Assembly: GCA_900319995.1 (NCBI GenBank) | Contig: ONQO01000001.1 | Coordinates: 1-64,000 of the forward strand | Length of the DNA: 64,000 bases | Source: an uncultured Bacteroidales bacterium | GTDB taxonomy: Bacteria; Bacteroidota; Bacteroidia; Bacteroidales; Paludibacteraceae | Reading direction: 5' to 3' | Part shown: positions 59,775 to 64,000 of the stretch, one piece after another | Position numbering within the stretch: position 1 is the stretch's first letter | Layout of the letters: each line of letters starts with the position of its first letter | The notes under the pieces: model-generated | Databases searched by the model: none | Told to the model about the DNA's origin: nothing | Seen by the model: only the letters and a program-made list of their open reading frames with translations | Program-made: the position numbers and the translations under genes

Positions 59775-62294
59775 CTACTCCACTTTTCTACCAGTAAGAT
59801 CGTATAGTTCGTCGCCTTTGCGGATGAACATATGTCCGCCAATAAATACCTTTGTCCCTCGGACATCTTCATCTTGTACTTCGGCAGAATGTAATCCCGT
59901 AGCCGTTTTCTCTAGAACGGTAAGATGGAGCGTAAATGTGGAGTCACAGCCATAGACAGAAGTGTATTCCGCAACGAGAGTGGTATCACCTACAGGAATA
60001 GTACTGAGGTCCATATTCTGCCATACAACCGCTTCGCCTTCCGTAATCGTTTTGTTGGCAGACAGGCGCATTACTGGTCTTACATAAACCACAAGCACAA
60101 CAATAGAGTCGCCTCCAAACCGATTGGGTTGGCTGACCAGCACAGAATCAGTAGTCGGACGTTTGTAAGTTCTTCCTTCGTATTCCACTTTTTCGCCGGC
60201 GCACACATGGATGGTGTCCGAGCCATAGGTAACAGGAAGCGGAAGTACGGTCAAATGAAGAGTATAGACAGAGTCACAACCGTGGACAGTAGCATACTCT
60301 GCGACGAGCGTAGTGTCGCAGACAGGGAGTGAACTTAAATCTCTATCCTGCCAAAGTGCTTTCTCTCCTTTCTCTATTGACAACTCGGAACTCTCATGGA
60401 AGACCGGCCATTGATTGACAACAAGTACCACCACGGAGTCACCGCCCAGATGGTTCTTGGTACTTATCAGCACAGAATCCTTGCCCGGACTATCATATAC
60501 TTTGCCCTCATATTCGCCGCTACCACCTTCGCAAATATCCAGCGTATCTGCTCCATATGTTGTAGGTCTCGGAATAACGGAGAGATGAAGGGTAAATACC
60601 GAATCACATCCATGTACGGAAACATATTCCGCAACAAGCGTTGTGTCACAGACAGGCAAGGTCGCAAGATTGATATTCTGCCAAACCTGCTCTTCTCCTA
60701 CCATGATGGTCTGTTCGGATTCCGAATGCATGACAGACCATACATTAACCACTAACACAACAACCGAGTCTCCGCCCAAATGGTTCTTGACATCCAGCAA
60801 CACGGAGTCTATGCCGGGCTTGTCATATGTCTTGTCCTTGTACTCTCCGCTACCTCCTTCGCATAAATTCAGCGTATCGGCGCCGTAAGTGGCAGGAATA
60901 GGAATGACAGACAGATGAAGGGTATAAACAGAGTCACAGCCTGAGAGCGTAACGTATTCGGCAACGAGCGTCGTGTCACAGAGTGGCAACAAACTCAAGT
61001 CCACTTCCTGCCAAACTTCTTGTACTCCGAGATAGACCGTACGTGTGTCTTCGAATGTATAGACATCGTTAACAATCAAGTTGAGACAAATGATTGAGTC
61101 GCCTCCATATACATTCGGGATCGTGTCATAGTAGAGTCCCTTCGCAGACAAATTTTCAAAATGCTCATCCGAATACACATCTCCTGCACAAATCTCTTTG
61201 CTATACTCGTAATGCGTCTTTGCCGGGTTGATAGTAATTTCTTTGGTTACGGATTCCGCTGCATTATAAACCGAATTACCGGATTGCGAAGCAGTAATTG
61301 TCACTTTGCCCTCAGAAAGGATAGTAAACGCCCCGTTCTCATACGCAACGATTCCTTCCGGTTCAATCGTATATTCAACAGGCAGTCCCGAAGATGCAGA
61401 AGCCGTTTCAATAGTAGAGGACGAGAGTATCGGTGACGTCGGATTCCACTCAATCGTCTGGTCTATCTTGCGCCCGATACCGGTTACTGTTGCCTTGACT
61501 GTAGATGTGCCATCGGTTATCGTTATAACTGCTGCGTATTCCTTTCCTTCCTGCGGAGTGAAGTAAACAGGAACAGAATAGTTGTCTATATTTGCCAAAA
61601 CACCTTCTGTAGCCTCGGCTGCACTTCCTTTCGCTGATGCGCAGGCATTGGCTCCTACCGCATAGATAATCGCTTCCGTGTTATCCGCTGCGCCAAGCCG
61701 GAAGATTTCCGGTTCCGAGCAGGAAACAGTAATGTCGCCTGCCGATAGGAAAGAACGCAGTTTAAGCATATACGGTTCTGAGGCTGACAGCGCATCCTGC
61801 TCACCGAAGTCATGCGAAACGGTTGTTGTTCCGTAATCACCGGAAGCGAACAGAATATGCTGCGCAAGAGGAATAGCAAGATGATACACTATCACCTTGT
61901 GAGTCGGAAGTCCTTCTCGATTGAACTTAATCCAGTTGATATTACGACTCAGATTAAAGTTCTCGGTAGTATGGCTGTTCTTGTCGGTATTTTCCGCCAA
62001 CTGACCAATTGTATTGGTAGAACTGCCTTTATTGGCAGACTCAAGCACTTGTGTATCGATCTTTCTCGCCACTCCAAACCAATCAATCCACTCATACCGC
62101 CACTGAACATTCAGTTTTCCGGCAGTAGGAGCAAAGACGGTTGTCTCGTAGTCTCCCTGTGTATTCATCGTGTGCTCTTGTGTATCGTACAATGAGTACC
62201 ATACGCCGTTGCTATAGGTCTGGGCAACGGTAAACTGAATAACAAAAGGAGAAAGGAGAAAAGCCAATAAAAGTGCTGATAGTTTCGTTTTCAT
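59775..62294 (-). CDS. Large secreted repeat protein with C-terminal sorting-like tail
   Basis: From ATG 62294 the protein has 839 residues and a signal peptide (KLSALLLAFLLSPFVIQFTVAQ). Residues ~15-380 are a beta-rich region with an Ig-like/BIG-type segment (TIEPEGIVAYENGAFTILSEGKVTITA). From ~410 to ~810 there are about four ~100-residue repeats with conserved Cys: LPVCDTTLVAEY, HGCDSVYTLHL, CEGGSGEYEG, LGGDSVVVLVV. It ends with a tail (FIRKGDELYDLTGRKVE) similar to its neighbours. It is likely a surface or secreted adhesin-like protein of unknown ligand. It starts one base after the stop of the gene before it. Confidence 0.8.
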   Translation of the reverse strand: MKTKLSALLLAFLLSPFVIQFTVAQTYSNGVWYSLYDTQEHTMNTQGDYETTVFAPTAGKLNVQWRYEWIDWFGVARKIDTQVLESANKGSSTNTIGQLAENTDKNSHTTENFNLSRNINWIKFNREGLPTHKVIVYHLAIPLAQHILFASGDYGTTTVSHDFGEQDALSASEPYMLKLRSFLSAGDITVSCSEPEIFRLGAADNTEAIIYAVGANACASAKGSAAEATEGVLANIDNYSVPVYFTPQEGKEYAAVITITDGTSTVKATVTGIGRKIDQTIEWNPTSPILSSSTIETASASSGLPVEYTIEPEGIVAYENGAFTILSEGKVTITASQSGNSVYNAAESVTKEITINPAKTHYEYSKEICAGDVYSDEHFENLSAKGLYYDTIPNVYGGDSIICLNLIVNDVYTFEDTRTVYLGVQEVWQEVDLSLLPLCDTTLVAEYVTLSGCDSVYTLHLSVIPIPATYGADTLNLCEGGSGEYKDKTYDKPGIDSVLLDVKNHLGGDSVVVLVVNVWSVMHSESEQTIMVGEEQVWQNINLATLPVCDTTLVAEYVSVHGCDSVFTLHLSVIPRPTTYGADTLDICEGGSGEYEGKVYDSPGKDSVLISTKNHLGGDSVVVLVVNQWPVFHESSELSIEKGEKALWQDRDLSSLPVCDTTLVAEYATVHGCDSVYTLHLTVLPLPVTYGSDTIHVCAGEKVEYEGRTYKRPTTDSVLVSQPNRFGGDSIVVLVVYVRPVMRLSANKTITEGEAVVWQNMDLSTIPVGDTTLVAEYTSVYGCDSTFTLHLTVLEKTATGLHSAEVQDEDVRGTKVFIGGHMFIRKGDELYDLTGRKVE
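59890..61020 (-). repeat. Tandem ~300-base coding repeats
   Basis: These are three full units and one partial unit. Each encodes VWQ-(N/D)LS-LP-CDTTLVAEY, GCDSVYTLHL and, in full units, LGGDSVVVLVV. The last unit reads PVGDTT, losing the first Cys. Confidence 0.85.
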
Positions 62295-62295
62295 A

Positions 62296-63858
62296 TTATT
62301 TAATCCGTGTACCGGATATATTATACCATTCATTTCCGCAACGGATTACCAACTGTCCGTTCAGCAACACTTTCTCAAAGTGCTTTCCTGCAGCAGAGAT
62401 ATTGTCCACTCCTTCGGTGGGGTCAATCGGGTTGAGGTCTGCTGTCTCGCTGTCAGCAAATACCACACGGTAGAGGCTGTACGCACCGGATTGAGCATAA
62501 TCATCTGCTACCACATAGATATGGATACATTTATGCGCAGCATCAAAAGCGATGAAAGTTTGTGAGGACACACCATCACTTTGTGCGGCATACTTGGCAC
62601 AATCGTCACAATAATTATCCGAAACGGTGGCTGTGTTGTTTACAAAATCCAGAGTTTCGCTTCCTTTGGCAAAAGCTTTGAGTTGTCGGTTATAGATCAG
62701 TTCCACATCATCCAGATAAACCGTGTCAAGCACATTGACTTTGTTAAAACTGCTGCCTGTGGTGTACGAAGAACCACCACCCGGTGTTTGATTGGAAGTA
62801 AAGGTGGTCAGTATATACGACGGGGTGACATCAGAGTGGTATTCAAATGGCACGGATATACGCTGCCATCCGAAATCCGGTGTAGCAGCATAGTTAATCG
62901 CAGCTGAAGCAATCTTCGCAGAAGCGAAATCACCGGTCTCCGGATCCTGATAGCGTGCATTGGTAGTAAGAGCAACACTCAGACGCGCTTTGTTGACCTC
63001 GTTAGCAGCGTCACGGTCGGCAGGCATGTACTTTGCCCAGAACACGACCGAGTCTGGACGACCCTGGAAGGGAGTATTAAATCCATCATTGGCAGGATCA
63101 GAGAAGTTATAGTTATTGGCTGGGTCATCCGCAGTGGTTGAACCGGCGTTGATTTGTCCGTTGGTACAGTTGCCGTTCGCTTTGGCACTCAAGGCCATCG
63201 TAGAAGAAACCAACGCGCTGTGTGTACCCGTTGAACCCGGACGAACATCCGTGGACTGAATGAACTGATCCGTTCCTTTGATAAAGTCCACCATAAGACC
63301 GGTAGCCGAATTGAAGGAATGCCATCCGGCTGGTTCTCCGTCTGTCCACTCACCTTCAAAACCACCGTTGACGATCGCATAATTTTTGTTCGTAGCTGCT
63401 TTTCCTTGGAAAAGAACCAGGATTGCTTCCGGCAGCGAAGGGGCACCTATAGAAAGAATGACCTGTGCGTCTGTCTCCGAAATGATGGAGTTATACACAA
63501 TGCCTCCATCCTCGATTCCATTGAGGATAGTGATAGTAGCGCGCTCGGAGATAGAGTCCAGATAAAGCGTACTGTTCTCCAACGTCAACATTCCTTTCTC
63601 ATCCATAGGAATATTCGGCAGCACGATATTACCCAACTTACCTGCATTGTACTTGAAATCCGGCAATACAAAAGTTACGGTATTGTCCACTGTACCCGGT
63701 AACAGATATACTGTCTTGTTCGGATAGGCTGAACCGGCGATATTCAAATCACCATCAAATTGTCCGCAGACATCCTTGGCGGATACCGCCCATACTTGTG
63801 CCGAAACCATCAGTCCGGCAAACAGAATAGTAAAAATTCTTCTCATTTTCTTTTTCAT
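62296..63858 (-). CDS. Secreted calycin-like / PCMD domain protein with sorting-like tail
   Basis: The 520-residue protein has a signal peptide (IFTILFAGLMVSAQVWA). Residues ~27-145 resemble the Bacteroidetes calycin-like domain (GDLNIAGSAYPNKTVYLLPG, FVLPDFKYNAGKLGNIVLP). Residues ~165-395 match PCMD (putative carbohydrate metabolism domain): GGFEGEWTDGEPAGWHSF, PDSVVFWAKYMP and VYLDDVELIYN. It ends with the tail GQLVIRCGNEWYNISGTRIK. It is possibly a surface glycan-binding protein. It is translationally close to the downstream repeat protein. Confidence 0.8.
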   Translation of the reverse strand: MKKKMRRIFTILFAGLMVSAQVWAVSAKDVCGQFDGDLNIAGSAYPNKTVYLLPGTVDNTVTFVLPDFKYNAGKLGNIVLPNIPMDEKGMLTLENSTLYLDSISERATITILNGIEDGGIVYNSIISETDAQVILSIGAPSLPEAILVLFQGKAATNKNYAIVNGGFEGEWTDGEPAGWHSFNSATGLMVDFIKGTDQFIQSTDVRPGSTGTHSALVSSTMALSAKANGNCTNGQINAGSTTADDPANNYNFSDPANDGFNTPFQGRPDSVVFWAKYMPADRDAANEVNKARLSVALTTNARYQDPETGDFASAKIASAAINYAATPDFGWQRISVPFEYHSDVTPSYILTTFTSNQTPGGGSSYTTGSSFNKVNVLDTVYLDDVELIYNRQLKAFAKGSETLDFVNNTATVSDNYCDDCAKYAAQSDGVSSQTFIAFDAAHKCIHIYVVADDYAQSGAYSLYRVVFADSETADLNPIDPTEGVDNISAAGKHFEKVLLNGQLVIRCGNEWYNISGTRIK

Positions 63859-63862
63859 TTTA

Positions 63863-64000
63863 TTATTTTATTTTTTTTCCTGTTATATCATACATTGTTT
63901 CATCTTCTTTAATGAAATAGAGACGTCCTTCCCGAAGCACTTTCCGTGCATGACTTTTTACCTGTTGTTCGGGAATATCCGTGGATACTGCTACCGGTTG
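63863..64000 (-). CDS. C-terminal end of a secreted protein (cut by window edge)
   Basis: The last 45 codons of a minus-strand gene run off the window. They encode the tail ARKVLREGRLYFIKEDETMY followed by DITGKKIK and stop, the same type as in the two genes downstream. The next gene starts 4 bases after its stop, so three secreted proteins form one operon. Confidence 0.75.
   Translation of the reverse strand, partial: QPVAVSTDIPEQQVKSHARKVLREGRLYFIKEDETMYDITGKKIK

Noticed and set aside
1..64000. Insertion sequences, prophage, integrase or CRISPR loci.
   Set aside because: I found no transposase, integrase, phage structural gene or repeat-spacer array on either strand.

Overview
The window comes from a member of the Bacteroidota, almost certainly an uncultured, host-associated species of the order Bacteroidales. 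The evidence is a SusC/SusD outer-membrane pair, Bacteroidetes-type promoters (TTG or TTTG, 20 bases, then TAnnTTTG) before at least ten genes, secreted proteins with a C-terminal tail resembling a type IX secretion signal, families nearly confined to the phylum (DUF2851, DUF4836, PCMD and calycin-like domains), and a dcw cluster that starts mraZ-rsmH-ftsL-pbp-murE.

Layout. 0.1-4.6 kb: a phosphoethanolamine-transferase-like envelope enzyme, a large non-coding mosaic repeat, and a two-gene operon for a secreted amidohydrolase and a secreted flavodoxin/cyclophilin-like fusion. 5-9 kb: housekeeping genes (MIP18-family Fe-S factor, lpxH, mazG, a lipoprotein, tRNA-Leu, an M16 peptidase). 9.1-18.7 kb: a SusC/SusD/Ig-like lipoprotein uptake locus, then a secreted M6 metalloprotease. 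18.8-34.1 kb: an S23 four-helix protein and the dcw cluster (mraZ, rsmH, ftsL, ftsI-type PBP, murE, mraY, murD, ftsW, DUF2851, murG). The cluster is interrupted by an alcohol dehydrogenase-aldehyde dehydrogenase fusion between murD and ftsW, and it stops after murG. 34.1-39.8 kb (minus strand): a DUF4836 lipoprotein, an ABC ATPase and FtsX-like permease, and a K+-dependent membrane pyrophosphatase. 40-42.8 kb: ppdK, broken by an apparent 32-base deletion. 43-44.4 kb: an AbiE toxin-antitoxin pair with a palindromic operator. 44.4-48.6 kb: the second, inverted copy of the mosaic repeat, a gtrABC-like glycosylation operon and a short winged-helix gene. 48.8-53.6 kb: rubredoxin plus flavo-diiron protein, a truncated purine permease and a YdiJ-like FAD/Fe-S oxidase. 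53.6-59.7 kb: prfB, a C1 peptidase, an IMPACT-domain protein, an acyltransferase, coaD and a C-terminal processing protease. 59.8-64 kb (minus strand): three secreted proteins that share one tail type, the last cut by the window edge.

The most unusual features are linked by repeats. (i) Degenerate intergenic micro-repeats (runs built from units such as AATTNACAATT or CCAAAGT) also occur in frame inside coding sequences: RsmH, MazG, MurG, the YdiJ-like oxidase, the flavodoxin fusion and the ADH-ALDH linker. The ADH-ALDH fusion may have arisen by joining two genes through such a repeat. (ii) An inverted pair of ~100-base elements brackets ftsL-murD. (iii) A ~700-base modular non-coding element lies at two places in opposite orientation, each time beside envelope-modification genes.

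Nothing here is a wholly new multi-gene defence or mobile system that I can prove. The best candidates for undescribed biology are the reversed-order ADH-ALDH fusion inside the cell-division cluster, the mosaic repeat family, and the in-frame invasion of coding sequences by micro-repeats.
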